NCBI RefSeq assembly: GCF_900156495.1
Contig: NZ_FTNT01000015.1
Location: forward strand, 1 to 64,000
From: Williamsia sterculiae
Lineage (GTDB): Bacteria > Actinomycetota > Actinomycetes > Mycobacteriales > Mycobacteriaceae
Direction: 5' to 3'
Length of the DNA: 64,000 bases
Positions 53,086-62,930 of the stretch are shown piece by piece. Each line of letters begins with the position of its first letter. Positions within the stretch are counted from its first letter, which is position 1. A program made the position numbers and the translations under genes. Below the pieces are notes generated by a model, which saw only the letters and a program-made list of their open reading frames with translations, did not search any database and had not been told where the DNA came from.

Positions 53086-55347
53086 GTGACCAACACATTC
53101 ACCGCGACGGTTCTCGGCTCTCCGAGGATCGGTCCGAATCGCGAACTCAAGAAGGCCGTCGAGGGCTACTGGGCCGGCCGGGTCGACGCCGACTCGTTGG
53201 CCGACACCGCCAGACGATTGCGCGAGGACACCTGGACCGGACAGTCGGCGGCCGGACTGGACTCGATCCCGGTCAACACCTTCTCGTATTACGACCAGAT
53301 GCTCGACACCGCTGTGCTGCTGGGCGCTCTGCCCGAGCGGGTGACCGACATCGAGGACTCCCTGGACCGCTACTTCGCCGCCGCGCGCGGCAGTGAGACC
53401 GTGGCACCGCTGGAGATGACCAAGTGGTTCGACACGAACTACCACTATCTGGTCCCCGAGATCACCCCGCAGACCAGCTTCTCCCTCGACGCGACCAAAC
53501 CCCTCACCGAGGTTGCGGAGGCGTTGGCCCTCGGGGTCCCGGCGCGGCCGGTGGTCATCGGGCCGATCACCTTCCTGGTGCTCTCCAAGTCCGTCGAACC
53601 GGGCGCGCGCCTTCTCGATCGTGTCGACGAACTCGTCCCGCTGTACGCAGAGCTGCTGCGTCTGCTCCGTGCGGCAGGAGCCGAGTGGGTGCAGCTCGAC
53701 GAACCCGCGCTGGTCGCCGATCGCACGCCCGACGAGATCGCCATCGCGGCAAGGGTCTACCAGCAGCTCGCAGGTGAGAGTGACCGCCCGTCGATCCTCG
53801 TCGCGTCGTACTTCGGCAGCCTCGGCGACGCACTGCCCGCGCTGGCGGGCACCGACGTCGAGGGCATCGCCGTCGATCTGGTCGCCGGATCCGACACCCT
53901 GGCAACGGTGTCGGCACTGCGCGACAAGGTGGTCGTCGCGGGAGTGGTGGACGGGCGCAACATCTGGCGCACCGACCTCGACGGGGCGCTGGCCACCCTG
54001 GGCACGCTGCTCGGAACAGCGGGGTCGGTCGCCGTGTCGACATCATGCTCTCTGCTGCACGTGCCCTACACCCTCGACGCCGAGACGGGCATCGACGCCG
54101 TGCTGCGTTCCTGGCTGGCGTTCGGCAGCGAGAAGGTGCAGGAGATACGAACACTGGCCACCGCCTTGACCGACGGTAGGGACAGCGTCGCGGGCGAGTT
54201 CACCGCCGCCCGCGCCGCCCGGGACACCCGCGCGGGAGACCCCCGGCTGCACGACGGAACCGTGCGAGCGCGGCTGGACCAGGTGCGCCGAGCCGGTGTC
54301 CACCGGGCAACTCCAGAGGATCGCCGGGTGGCACAGCGCGACCTGGATCTGCCGGTGTTACCCACCACCACCATCGGTTCGTACCCGCAGACCTCGCGTA
54401 TCCGGGTGGCCCGCGCCGCGCTGCGCCGCGGTGAGATCGATGCCGCCGAGTACGACCGTCGGATGCGTGACGAGATCTCGGAAGTAGTTGCGTTGCAAGA
54501 AAAACTGGACATCGATGTGCTGGTGCACGGTGAGCCTGAGCGCAACGACATGGTGCAGTACTTCGCCGAGCAGCTCGACGGATTCGTCGCCACCGACAAC
54601 GGCTGGGTGCAGTCCTACGGCAGCCGGTGCGTGCGCCCGCCCATCCTCTTCGGCGATGTTCAGCGCACCCGACCCATGACGGTCGACTGGATCACCTACG
54701 CCCAGTCGCTGACCCGGCGGCCGGTCAAGGGCATGCTCACCGGCCCGGTGACCATCCTGGCGTGGTCCTTCGTCCGCGACGACCAGCCGTTGGTCGACTC
54801 GGCCGACCAGGTGGCTCTGGCCATCCGCGACGAGACGGTGGACCTGCAGGGGGCCGGGATCCGGATCATCCAGGTCGACGAGCCCGCGTTGCGTGAGCTG
54901 CTGCCGCTGCGCGCGGCCGAACAGCCCGCATATCTCGACTGGGCGGTCGGGGCGTTTCGCCTGGCCACCTCGGGTGTCGCCGACTCCACGCAGATCCACA
55001 CACATCTCTGCTACTCGGAATTCGGCGAGGTGATCGGCGCCATCGCCGGTCTGGACGCCGACGTCACCTCGATCGAGGCGGCCCGCTCGCATATGGAGGT
55101 CCTCGACGACCTGAACTCGATCGGTTTCGATCTCGGCGTGGGACCGGGTGTCTACGACATCCACTCCCCGCGCGTGCCCAGCGTCGACGAGATCGCGACC
55201 TCGCTGCGGGAGGCGCTCGACGCGGTGCCGGTGCAGCGTCTCTGGGTGAACCCGGACTGCGGGCTCAAGACCCGGGGGACCGCCGAGGTGGAGCAATCGC
55301 TGAACAACCTGGTGGCCGCGGCGAAGCGGGTGCGCGCCGAACTGTAG
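53086..55347 (+). CDS. metE: B12-independent methionine synthase
   Basis: This 753-residue enzyme transfers a methyl group from 5-methyltetrahydropteroyl-triglutamate to homocysteine. The N-terminal barrel begins [24 protein letters not shown]. The C-terminal catalytic barrel begins [17 protein letters not shown] and has the zinc ligands in [12 protein letters not shown] (His and Cys) and [11 protein letters not shown] (last Cys). GGAGA eight bases before the GTG sets the start; the frame to 53044 runs into the leader. Expression should fall when cobalamin is present because of the riboswitch. It is divergent from metQNI. Confidence 0.96.
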   Translation: MTNTFTATVLGSPRIGPNRELKKAVEGYWAGRVDADSLADTARRLREDTWTGQSAAGLDSIPVNTFSYYDQMLDTAVLLGALPERVTDIEDSLDRYFAAARGSETVAPLEMTKWFDTNYHYLVPEITPQTSFSLDATKPLTEVAEALALGVPARPVVIGPITFLVLSKSVEPGARLLDRVDELVPLYAELLRLLRAAGAEWVQLDEPALVADRTPDEIAIAARVYQQLAGESDRPSILVASYFGSLGDALPALAGTDVEGIAVDLVAGSDTLATVSALRDKVVVAGVVDGRNIWRTDLDGALATLGTLLGTAGSVAVSTSCSLLHVPYTLDAETGIDAVLRSWLAFGSEKVQEIRTLATALTDGRDSVAGEFTAARAARDTRAGDPRLHDGTVRARLDQVRRAGVHRATPEDRRVAQRDLDLPVLPTTTIGSYPQTSRIRVARAALRRGEIDAAEYDRRMRDEISEVVALQEKLDIDVLVHGEPERNDMVQYFAEQLDGFVATDNGWVQSYGSRCVRPPILFGDVQRTRPMTVDWITYAQSLTRRPVKGMLTGPVTILAWSFVRDDQPLVDSADQVALAIRDETVDLQGAGIRIIQVDEPALRELLPLRAAEQPAYLDWAVGAFRLATSGVADSTQIHTHLCYSEFGEVIGAIAGLDADVTSIEAARSHMEVLDDLNSIGFDLGVGPGVYDIHSPRVPSVDEIATSLREALDAVPVQRLWVNPDCGLKTRGTAEVEQSLNNLVAAAKRVRAEL

Positions 55348-55370
55348 TCCGCGCACTGTGGGAGCGCTGC

Positions 55371-55444
55371 CGTGATTCGCACCAGTTTCGCCGATATACA
55401 TCCGCTGTGGGCGTGGCGAACGGTGGAAACTGGTGCGAATCACG
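55371..55444. repeat. Long inverted repeat with 19-bp perfect arms
   Basis: CGTGATTCGCACCAGTTTC (55371-55389) is matched exactly by its reverse complement at 55426-55444 across a 36-base loop. It starts 24 bases after the metE stop and lies well before the ABC operon start. It could form a stem-loop in the metE transcript and end it, though no T-run follows. It could also be a short dispersed palindromic element of the REP/MITE sort. Nothing inside the loop is coding. Confidence 0.9.
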
Positions 55445-55562
55445 CCACCCCGCGCCACTCGGCGGCTCCATTCCCCTGCAGTCACCATGGGTCAAACCCT
55501 TCTCCGGACGGATTGTCCGTGTCTGAATGGACGGCGTGTGTGCTGACCGGGAGACCTCCGCT

Positions 55563-57206
55563 GTGACCCGCCCCGTTACGCCGTCCACCCGACCATCGCT
55601 GCGAGCCACGGTGGTCTCGGTGAGCGTCCTGTGCGTCGCGCTGGTGGCGTCGGCGTGTGGGGGTGGCGGCGCCGGAGGTGGTGACAACAGCGGTCCACCG
55701 CAGACCGGTGGTACGTTGCGCTACGGACTGTCGCAGGCGCCCACCTGCGCCGATCCGGCGCAGGCCGGGACCAACCAGACCATCTACCTCACGCGGCAGG
55801 TGGTCGATTCGCTGACGGACCAGGACCCCAAGACCGGTGCGATCGTGCCGTGGCTGGCGCAGCGGTGGGAGGTCAGCCCCGACGCCACGCAGTTCACTTT
55901 CCACCTGCGGCCAGGGGTCACGTTCAGCGACGGAACGCCGGTCGACGCCGCCGCGGTGCGCTCGACCTTCGATGCGATCACCAAGACCCTGGGTCTGGTC
56001 AAGGCGCCGCTCGGCGCGAGCTATCTGTCCGGTTACACCGGCACCACCGTCGTCGATCCGCTGACCGCACGGGTCAGCTTCTCCGGCCCCAACGCCCAGT
56101 TCCTCCAGGCCTCCTCGACCCCCCAGTTGGGGATCCTGGCCGCCAAAACCAACGCCGAGACGGTCGAACAACGCTGCCAGGGCCCGGTCATCGGATCCGG
56201 CCCGTTCGTCTACACCGACTATCAGCAGGATCGCTCGGCGAAACTGAAGAAGCGCACTGGTTACACATGGAGTTCACCGGCGTTCGCGCACAGCGGCGAG
56301 GCCTACCTCGACGGCATCGACTTCACCGTGGTCCCGGAGTCGGGGGTACGGACAGGGAGCATCGCCTCCGATCAACTCGATACGATCAGCGACGCGCTGC
56401 CCCAGGACGCGGCCCAGATCACCGGTGCGGGTGGGTCGGTGCTCACCACGCCCAACCCCGGGGTTCCGTTCGGCCTCCAGTTGAATGTGACCCGCGGACC
56501 CCTGGTCGATCCCGCCGTTCGTAAGGCTCTGGTCCCGGCAATCAATCGCCAGGAACTCGTCGACACGGTGCTGGGTCCGGACTTCAAACCGGCTACCGGC
56601 GTGCTGGCGAGCAAGACCCCTGGATACACCAAGCTGTCCGGGGTGCGCTTCGACGCGAGCGCGGCCGCGGCGCAGTTGCAGGCCGCCGGATGGGTGCCGG
56701 GCGCCGACGGTATCCGGGTCAAGAACGGCGCCCGGCTGAAATTCGCGGTCCTGTACAGCGCGGTGTTCGCGGGCAATCAGGCCGTCCTCGAGCTGGTCCA
56801 GCAACAGCTGAAGAAGGTGGGGGTCGACCTGGCCCTGGACCTGACCTCGAATGCGGAGTTCACCGCGCGGCAGAACAGTGGGGACTACGACTCGATCTAC
56901 GGGAACGTGACTCGCGCCGATGGTGACATCCTGCGCTCGCTGTTCTCGGTCACCCAGCGGAACCTGAGCCATTCGGCCGCGATTCCGGCGCTGGAGCAGG
57001 CTTTCGCGGGTGAGCTGGCCACCGTCGACACCACCAAGCGCAACGCACTGCTGGCCACCGCACAGCAACAGCTCCTGGACAACGGCTTCTACGTCCCGAC
57101 CATCGAGTTGTCACAGGCGATCGGCGCCGGCCCCAAGGCCCATGGTGTTCGCTTCGATGCCTCGGCCCGGCTGCAGTTCCACGACACCTGGTTGAGCAAG
57201 AACTGA
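55563..57206 (+). CDS. ABC transporter substrate-binding lipoprotein (peptide/nickel family)
   Basis: The protein has about 547 residues. The signal peptide VVSVSVLCVALVASACGGGG has a lipobox (ASAC), so it is a membrane-anchored binding protein. The family-5 (OppA/DppA/NikA) fold is indicated by GGTLRYGLSQAPTCADPAQA, LAQRWEVSPDATQFTFHLRPGVTFSDGTPVDAAAV (in segments), and NPGVPFGLQLNVTRGPLVDPAVRKALVPAINRQELV. The GTG at 55563 with GGGAGA eight bases upstream is preferred to the start at 55527. It heads the operon of permeases, ATPase and flavin monooxygenases. The ligand is not identifiable. Confidence 0.9.
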   Translation: MTRPVTPSTRPSLRATVVSVSVLCVALVASACGGGGAGGGDNSGPPQTGGTLRYGLSQAPTCADPAQAGTNQTIYLTRQVVDSLTDQDPKTGAIVPWLAQRWEVSPDATQFTFHLRPGVTFSDGTPVDAAAVRSTFDAITKTLGLVKAPLGASYLSGYTGTTVVDPLTARVSFSGPNAQFLQASSTPQLGILAAKTNAETVEQRCQGPVIGSGPFVYTDYQQDRSAKLKKRTGYTWSSPAFAHSGEAYLDGIDFTVVPESGVRTGSIASDQLDTISDALPQDAAQITGAGGSVLTTPNPGVPFGLQLNVTRGPLVDPAVRKALVPAINRQELVDTVLGPDFKPATGVLASKTPGYTKLSGVRFDASAAAAQLQAAGWVPGADGIRVKNGARLKFAVLYSAVFAGNQAVLELVQQQLKKVGVDLALDLTSNAEFTARQNSGDYDSIYGNVTRADGDILRSLFSVTQRNLSHSAAIPALEQAFAGELATVDTTKRNALLATAQQQLLDNGFYVPTIELSQAIGAGPKAHGVRFDASARLQFHDTWLSKN

Positions 57207-57209
57207 GTC

Positions 57210-58214
57210 ATGGCGCGGTATCTGCTGATCCGGGTGTTCCAGGGTGTCGTCGTGCTCTGGGCTGCGTTCACCATCTCCTACGTGGTGCTGTACCTGCTGC
57301 CGTCGGACCCGGTCAGCCTGGCCGCGGAGGGTGGCGGTATGGGCACGCCGGTCGATCAGGGGGCGATCGCCGAGATGCGTGCCCGGTATGGGTTGGACAC
57401 CTCGATCTGGCACCAGTACTGGACTGCGTTGACCCATGCCGTGGTCGGTGATTTCGGTCGGTCCATCTCCACCGGTCAGACGGTGGTCGGCGCAATCGGT
57501 GCCGCTGTGCCCAGCACGCTGGCGCTGGCCGGCACCGCCCTCGTCCTCGCCGTCGTCGGTGGATCGACCCTGGCGTTCACCGCCGTCTACACCCGGCTGC
57601 GGTGGTTGCGCACTCTGCTGTTGTCGTTACCCCCGCTGGGTGTCGCCGTCCCCACGTTCTGGATGGGACTCGTCCTGCTGCAGTTCTTCTCCTTCGGCCT
57701 GCCGGTGTTCCCCGCCTTCGGTGATCGCACCGCCGCCGCCCTCGTGTTGCCCGCCATCACTCTGTCGATCCCGACCGGAGCGGTGATCGCGCAGGTGCTG
57801 GCGACCTCGCTGACCAGCACCTGGCGCGAACCGTTCGTCGACGTGGCCACGGCCAAGGGCGCGTCGCGGTGGTACATCCAGACCCGCCACGTGATCCGGT
57901 TGGCGGTGGTACCCGCACTGACCATCGCTGGTGTGTTGGTCGGCGAGCTCCTGGCGGGTTCGGTGGTGGTGGAGACGGTGTTCGCCAGGGCCGGCGTAGG
58001 GCGGCTGACCCAGACGTCGGTGCTGGCCCAGGACATCCCGGTGGTGCAGGGGATCGTGGTGTTGACGTCCTTGATCTATGTGCTGGTCACCCTGGCAGTC
58101 GATGTCGTGTATCCGCTGATCGACCCGCGGATCGTGGAGGGCACACGCATCGGTCGGCGCAAGCGCCCGGCCGCGTCACCCACCGACGAGGCGGTGGTGG
58201 CCGCCCATGTCTGA
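57210..58214 (+). CDS. ABC transporter permease (DppB/OppB type)
   Basis: This 334-residue protein has six membrane helices; its N-terminus (MARYLLIRVFQGVVVLWAAFTISYVVLYLLPSDPV) is the classic start of DppB-type permeases. The EAA loop is VDVATAKGASRWYIQTRHVIRLAVVPAL, the contact site for the ATPase. It forms half of the channel fed by the upstream binding lipoprotein. The gene begins three bases after that gene and overlaps the second permease by 8 bases. Confidence 0.93.
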   Translation: MARYLLIRVFQGVVVLWAAFTISYVVLYLLPSDPVSLAAEGGGMGTPVDQGAIAEMRARYGLDTSIWHQYWTALTHAVVGDFGRSISTGQTVVGAIGAAVPSTLALAGTALVLAVVGGSTLAFTAVYTRLRWLRTLLLSLPPLGVAVPTFWMGLVLLQFFSFGLPVFPAFGDRTAAALVLPAITLSIPTGAVIAQVLATSLTSTWREPFVDVATAKGASRWYIQTRHVIRLAVVPALTIAGVLVGELLAGSVVVETVFARAGVGRLTQTSVLAQDIPVVQGIVVLTSLIYVLVTLAVDVVYPLIDPRIVEGTRIGRRKRPAASPTDEAVVAAHV

Positions 58215-59094
58215 TTCTCTGCTCGTCCATGCGCCGGACGTCCGAATGGCCGACGCCACCGATGCATCCACGTCGTCGCGGTTGCGTCGGGTACTCGGGT
58301 ACGGCAGGCATCTGACGCTCGGGTTGTCCGTCGTGGTGGTGGTGGTCGCACTGGCCTGGGCGATCGTACCGTCGGTATTTGCCCACGGTGACCCCTTGTC
58401 GGGGGTGCCTGCCGATAAACTGCAGGCACCCAGCGCGGCACACTGGTTCGGTACCGACAACATCGGGCGTGACGTGTACACCCGCGTGGTGCACGGCGCC
58501 CAGCTGTCGCTCAGCGCAACACTGTTGGCCGTCGGTATCGCCTTCGTGGCGGGTGCGATCCTCGGTCTGCTCGCCGGCTCCGTCGGTGGCGTGATCGACT
58601 CGGTGCTCATGCGGTGCGTCGACGTGCTGCTGTCGATTCCGGTGCTACTGCTCTCCCTCGCTCTGGTCACCGCACTGGGTTTCGGCACCATCAACGTCGC
58701 GATCGCGGTCGGTGTGACCATGGTCGCCGGCTTTGCACGCGTGATGCGGTCGGAAGTGCTACGCGTGCGCCGCGCACCGTACGTGGAAGCGGCCATCGCA
58801 GGTGGATCGCGATGGTACGTGGTGCTGTTCCGTCACATCTTGCGTAATTCCTACGGCCCGGTGGTGGCCTTGGCCGCCGTGCAGTTCGGCATGGCGGTTC
58901 TCGCGGTGTCCGCGTTGAGCTTTCTCGGTTTCGGGGCGAAGCCACCGACACCGGAGTGGGGATCCCTGGTGTCCGACGGCCGCAACTTCCTGGCCACGGC
59001 GTGGTGGTTGACCACGTTGCCGGGCCTCGTCATCGTCGCGGTGGTGGTGAGCGCTCATCGGGTGGGCCACGCACTGGAGGGACGGCGGCGATGA
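58207..59094 (+). CDS. ABC transporter permease (DppC/OppC type)
   Basis: The protein has 295 residues. After a soluble start of about 30 residues and a first membrane helix, the typical DppC segment HWFGTDNIGRDVYTRVVHGAQLSLSATLLAVG is seen, then four more helices. The EAA coupling loop is VEAAIAGGSRWYVVLFRHILRNSYGPV, and FLGFGAKPPTPEWGSLVSDGR near the end is diagnostic. With the upstream permease it makes the channel. It overlaps both neighbours (8 and 4 bases), so the four transporter genes are translated as a unit. Confidence 0.93.
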   Translation: MSDSLLVHAPDVRMADATDASTSSRLRRVLGYGRHLTLGLSVVVVVVALAWAIVPSVFAHGDPLSGVPADKLQAPSAAHWFGTDNIGRDVYTRVVHGAQLSLSATLLAVGIAFVAGAILGLLAGSVGGVIDSVLMRCVDVLLSIPVLLLSLALVTALGFGTINVAIAVGVTMVAGFARVMRSEVLRVRRAPYVEAAIAGGSRWYVVLFRHILRNSYGPVVALAAVQFGMAVLAVSALSFLGFGAKPPTPEWGSLVSDGRNFLATAWWLTTLPGLVIVAVVVSAHRVGHALEGRRR

Positions 59095-60689
59095 CCGACC
59101 TGCTGACGATCGACGATCTGCATGTTCGTTATGGCGATCGGGAGGTCGTACACGGGGTGAGTCTGAGCGTGCGGTCCGGTGAGGTGTTGGCCCTGGTCGG
59201 CGAATCCGGTTCCGGGAAGACGACCATCGCCCAGTCGGTGGTGGGGTTGTTGCCGTCGGGTGGGCAAATCACCGGCGGTGCGGTCCGGTTGGACGACGAG
59301 CGCCTTGACCGTGCACCGGAGCGGTTGCTGCAGAAGATCCGGGGTGCGCGCGTCGGCGTGGTACCGCAGGACCCGACGTCGTCGCTGAATCCGGTACGGC
59401 GAATCGGTGATCAGATCGCCGAGATCCTGCGCCTACACGGACGTGCCGACCGGCGGACCGCGGCGTCGCGGGCCGTACAGATCCTGCGCGAGGTGGGAGT
59501 CGACCGGCCCGAGGTGCGCGCGCGTCAACGACCTCAGGAACTCTCGGGTGGGCAACGGCAGCGGGTGCTCATCGGCATCGCGCTGGCGTGTTCACCCGAA
59601 CTGGTGATCGCGGACGAACCGACCAGCGCATTGGACGTCACGGTGCAGCGACGGATCCTCGATCTGTTGGAGACGCGGGTCCGGGAGGCCGGGGCAGCGG
59701 TGCTGTTCATCACCCACGACCTCGCGGTCGCCGCCGAACGCGCCGACCGCATCGCGGTGATGCAGCATGGGGTGGTGGTGGAGACCGGTCCCACCCGACA
59801 GGTGCTGGACGAACCGCAGCACGACTACACGCGCCGGTTGCTCGCTGCCGCGCCGAGTCTGAATCGTCCGGTCACCCGTGTCGCACGCCCGACGCCCGAT
59901 GGCCCGACATTGTTGACGCTGCGTGACGTCGGCAAGAACTTCCGCTTGGGCGGTGATGCGCAGAACACGGCCGTCGATCGCGTTTCCCTGGACGTCGCCG
60001 CGGGACAGACGGTGTCGCTCGTCGGTGAGAGTGGGTCCGGCAAGTCGACCACCGCCCGGATCGCGGTGCGCTTGGAGACCCCGACGGCGGGAACGGTGAC
60101 ACTCGACGGCAGCGACATCGGTCGGTTGCGGGGCGCATCGCTGCGCGACTTCCGCCGCCGGGTGCAGTTCGTGCACCAGAACCCCTACCTGTCGCTGAAC
60201 CCTTCGCTGCGCATAGCCGACATCGTCGAAGAACCGTTGCGTGCGCACAGGATCGGTGACCGGTCGAGCAGGCGTGCGCGGGTCGGTGAACTGCTGGAAC
60301 AGGTCTCGCTGCCCGCCGACACCGCGAACAGGCGACCGGCGGAACTGTCCGGTGGACAACGGCAACGGGTGGCCATCGCTCGCGCCCTGGCGGTGGAACC
60401 GGACCTGGTGGTCCTCGACGAACCGGTGTCGGCGCTGGACGTCTCCGTGCAGGCGACCATCCTGGATCTGCTCGACCGGCTGCAACGCGACCTTGGTCTG
60501 GCCTACCTCTTCATCTCGCACGACCTCGCGGTGGTCCGCCAGATCAGCGACGTCGTCGCGGTCATGTCGGCCGGGCGCATCGTCGAGATCGGCGCCACCA
60601 CTGACGTATTCGACAACCCGCAACACACCTACACCCGCGAGCTGCTGGCGGCCATCCCCACCGGTACGTTCGCCGGTGATCATCGATGA
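59091..60689 (+). CDS. Fused two-domain ABC ATPase (DppD-DppF type)
   Basis: The protein has 532 residues. Two complete ATPase domains lie in tandem: Walker A VGESGSGKTTIAQSVVG near residue 39 and VGESGSGKSTTARIAV near 313, signatures LSGGQRQRVLIGIALACSPELVIADEPTSALDV and LSGGQRQRVAIARALAVEPDLVVLDEPVSALDV (in segments), each with a switch His (FITHDLAV, FISHDLAV). The two domains serve both sides of the permease pair, replacing separate DppD and DppF proteins. The short C-terminal extensions resemble the peptide-transporter oligo-binding tails. ATGA overlap with the permease gene. Confidence 0.93.
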   Translation: MTDLLTIDDLHVRYGDREVVHGVSLSVRSGEVLALVGESGSGKTTIAQSVVGLLPSGGQITGGAVRLDDERLDRAPERLLQKIRGARVGVVPQDPTSSLNPVRRIGDQIAEILRLHGRADRRTAASRAVQILREVGVDRPEVRARQRPQELSGGQRQRVLIGIALACSPELVIADEPTSALDVTVQRRILDLLETRVREAGAAVLFITHDLAVAAERADRIAVMQHGVVVETGPTRQVLDEPQHDYTRRLLAAAPSLNRPVTRVARPTPDGPTLLTLRDVGKNFRLGGDAQNTAVDRVSLDVAAGQTVSLVGESGSGKSTTARIAVRLETPTAGTVTLDGSDIGRLRGASLRDFRRRVQFVHQNPYLSLNPSLRIADIVEEPLRAHRIGDRSSRRARVGELLEQVSLPADTANRRPAELSGGQRQRVAIARALAVEPDLVVLDEPVSALDVSVQATILDLLDRLQRDLGLAYLFISHDLAVVRQISDVVAVMSAGRIVEIGATTDVFDNPQHTYTRELLAAIPTGTFAGDHR

Positions 60690-60714
60690 CCGGCGACCAG
60701 GGCGGAGACGCGAC

Positions 60715-62010
60715 GTGACCGCGGTACGCGAACGCACGCTGGCCACGATCACCGGCGCCGGGGGGCGGCCGGGTACCTACGATCTGGCCATCGACCCCAC
60801 TCGATCCACCCTTGACACGGCGCTCACGGTGGCGCGGCGAGCCGAGGCGGCACGCATAGACGCGTTGTTCACCGCGGACCTGTTGACCTTCGGTGCGCAA
60901 GGAGAGATCGGTTCGCAGGAGCCGATGATCTTCGTCGCGGCGCTGAGCCAGATGACCGAACACGTGGGACTCGTGGCCACGGTCTCCACCACATTTCACC
61001 ACCCGTTCAACCTGGCTCGCCTGTTCGGCACCCTCGACCACGTGAGCAACGGACGGGCGGCCTGGAACCTGGTGACGTCGGCGATCGGCGAGCAGAACTT
61101 CGGCCCCGGTGAGCTGCCCAGCCCCGAGGAAAGGTACGCGCGGGCCGCCGAGAGCCTGGAGGTGGTGAACGCGCTGTGGGACAGCTGGAAACCCGGTGCG
61201 CTGACCCGCGGGCCGGATGGTCGTGCCGTCCTCGACCCGAGTCGCGTACAGCCGATCGATCATCACGGCGAACACTTCACCGTCGCCGGGCCCCTGAACA
61301 TCCCACCGCTGCCGCAGGGTCGCCCGGTGCAGATCCAGGCGGGACAGTCCGAAGCGGGGGTCGCCCTCGGTGCACGCTATGCCGAAGTGGTGTTCACGTC
61401 GCTGCCCACCCTCGAAATGGCCCACGACTACACCCGCCGGATACGCACGCAGGCCACCGCACTCGGCAGGCCGGCAGGTCTCCCGCTGATCTTCAGCTCC
61501 TTCCACGCCACCTTCGGAGCGACGGAGGAAGATGCGCAGCGGGCCGTGCGCGACAAACGCGAGGCGATCGACTTCGAGCGGGGTCGTGGCCTCGTCGCCG
61601 ACATGCTCGGTGGGGGTGTCGACCTCTCCGAGGCCGCGCTCGACGCACCACTACCCGAGAGCCTGCTGCCCGACGTGACCACCATCAACCGACGTCGTGG
61701 ACGAGTTGAGGTGTTCAGCGAGTACGTCCGCAAGGGGGCCACGCTGCGAGACCTCGTCATCGCCGCGCAGGACACCGGGCACTGGACGGTGTCGGGCACA
61801 CCCGAACAACTCGCCGATGCGATCGAGGAGCGATTCCGAGCCGGTGTGCTCGATGTGTTGTCTCTCAACGGGATCGCCGACGATCGCCAACACGAGTACA
61901 TCGCCGACGGACTGCTGCCGATCCTGCGGGCCCGCGGCATCGTCAAACCCGACTACGTCGGAGCAACCCTGCGCGAGAACCTGGGCCTGACCGTTCCCGC
62001 ACCCGTGTAG
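60715..62010 (+). CDS. FMN-dependent monooxygenase, NtaA/SnaA/DszA family
   Basis: The 431-residue luciferase-like barrel matches the DszA/NtaA group: DALFTADLL, VGLVATVSTTFHHPFNLARLFGTLDHVSNGRAAWNLVTS (in segments), VNALWDSW, VDHHGEHFTVAGPLNIPPLPQGRPVQIQAGQSEAG-like block, and the end VKPDYVGATLRENLGL. Members use reduced FMN and oxygen to oxidise sulfones, EDTA-type chelates or pristinamycin precursors, and need a separate FMN reductase, not seen here. The GTG at 60715 with GGAG seven bases upstream is chosen. It lies 25 bases after the transporter ATPase gene, in the same operon, and likely acts on the imported compound. Confidence 0.92.
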   Translation: MTAVRERTLATITGAGGRPGTYDLAIDPTRSTLDTALTVARRAEAARIDALFTADLLTFGAQGEIGSQEPMIFVAALSQMTEHVGLVATVSTTFHHPFNLARLFGTLDHVSNGRAAWNLVTSAIGEQNFGPGELPSPEERYARAAESLEVVNALWDSWKPGALTRGPDGRAVLDPSRVQPIDHHGEHFTVAGPLNIPPLPQGRPVQIQAGQSEAGVALGARYAEVVFTSLPTLEMAHDYTRRIRTQATALGRPAGLPLIFSSFHATFGATEEDAQRAVRDKREAIDFERGRGLVADMLGGGVDLSEAALDAPLPESLLPDVTTINRRRGRVEVFSEYVRKGATLRDLVIAAQDTGHWTVSGTPEQLADAIEERFRAGVLDVLSLNGIADDRQHEYIADGLLPILRARGIVKPDYVGATLRENLGLTVPAPV

Positions 62011-62073
62011 ACGAGCAGCTGACCGAGTTTCACCACCGTTCGGCGAACAGGCCGAACCGATCCGAAGGACACC

Positions 62074-62919
62074 ATGACCCACACCGAGACCCACAGCCAT
62101 GACGCGGACGTCACCGATGTCTTCACCGACGAATGGGAGCAGTGGCATCGCGACCACGAGACCCGTCGGGCGGAGCCGCACGGATTCCTCGCGGTCACCC
62201 ATCTGCACTGGCTGACCGATGCGCCGCAGCGGTATACGGGTATCCCCGGCGTGTGGTCCACAGGGCCCGATGGCCCCGTGGCGGTGTTGGACGACGGTGA
62301 CACATTGGACATCGACGGATCGACGGTGACCGGCGAACACCGTTTCGGCCCGATCCCTGAGCGTGGGGGTGTGGTCGCGGGCTGGGGTGACACCGCCATT
62401 GAAGTCGCAAGACGCGGCGGACACGACATCGTGCGTCCCCGGCATCCGAACCACCCCCTGCGTGCCGAGTACACCGGTACACCGGCGTACTCACCGGATC
62501 CCCGCTGGCGGGTCACCGGCCGATATGTGCGGTTCGATGCGCCGCGACCCACCACTGTGGGTGCGGCGGTGGACGGACTGCAACACGTCTACGACGCACC
62601 GGGGCGGATCGACGTGGAACTCGACGGGCAGCCGACGAGTCTGACGGCGTTCCCCGGCCATGCCGCCGGCAGCCTGTTGGTGTTGTTCACCGACGCGACC
62701 TCCGGTGTCACCACCTACGCCGCCAACCGGTCCGTCGCGGTGGACGCGCCCGGCGCCGACGGCAGCGTGGTCGTCGACTTCAACCGCGCAACCAACCTGC
62801 CCTGCGCGTACACGGCGCTGGCCACCTGCCCGCTACCGCCCGCGGAGAACAGACTGTCGGTCGCCGTCGAGGCGGGGGAGAAGACGCCGCTCCGGCAGTA
62901 CGTTCCCGACGTCCGCTGA
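62074..62919 (+). CDS. DUF1684 domain protein
   Basis: This 281-residue cytoplasmic protein matches DUF1684: EWEQWHRDHETRRAEPHGFLAVTHLHWLTD at the N-terminus, RWRVTGRYVRFDAPRP in the middle, GSLLVLFTDATSGVTTYAANR, and VVDFNRATNLPCAYTALATCPLPPAENRLSVAVEAGE at the end (in segments). These last conserved F-N-x-x-x-N-P-x-C-A-Y residues look like an active site, but the family has no proven reaction. AAGGA before the ATG gives the start. It sits between two luciferase-type oxygenase genes. Confidence 0.88.
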   Translation: MTHTETHSHDADVTDVFTDEWEQWHRDHETRRAEPHGFLAVTHLHWLTDAPQRYTGIPGVWSTGPDGPVAVLDDGDTLDIDGSTVTGEHRFGPIPERGGVVAGWGDTAIEVARRGGHDIVRPRHPNHPLRAEYTGTPAYSPDPRWRVTGRYVRFDAPRPTTVGAAVDGLQHVYDAPGRIDVELDGQPTSLTAFPGHAAGSLLVLFTDATSGVTTYAANRSVAVDAPGADGSVVVDFNRATNLPCAYTALATCPLPPAENRLSVAVEAGEKTPLRQYVPDVR

Positions 62920-62930
62920 CGGTGTCGTCG

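Noticed and set aside
54358-55488. 376-codon minus-strand open frame over metE
   Set aside because: The metE reading is certain from zinc ligands and barrel motifs; this frame is its shadow.
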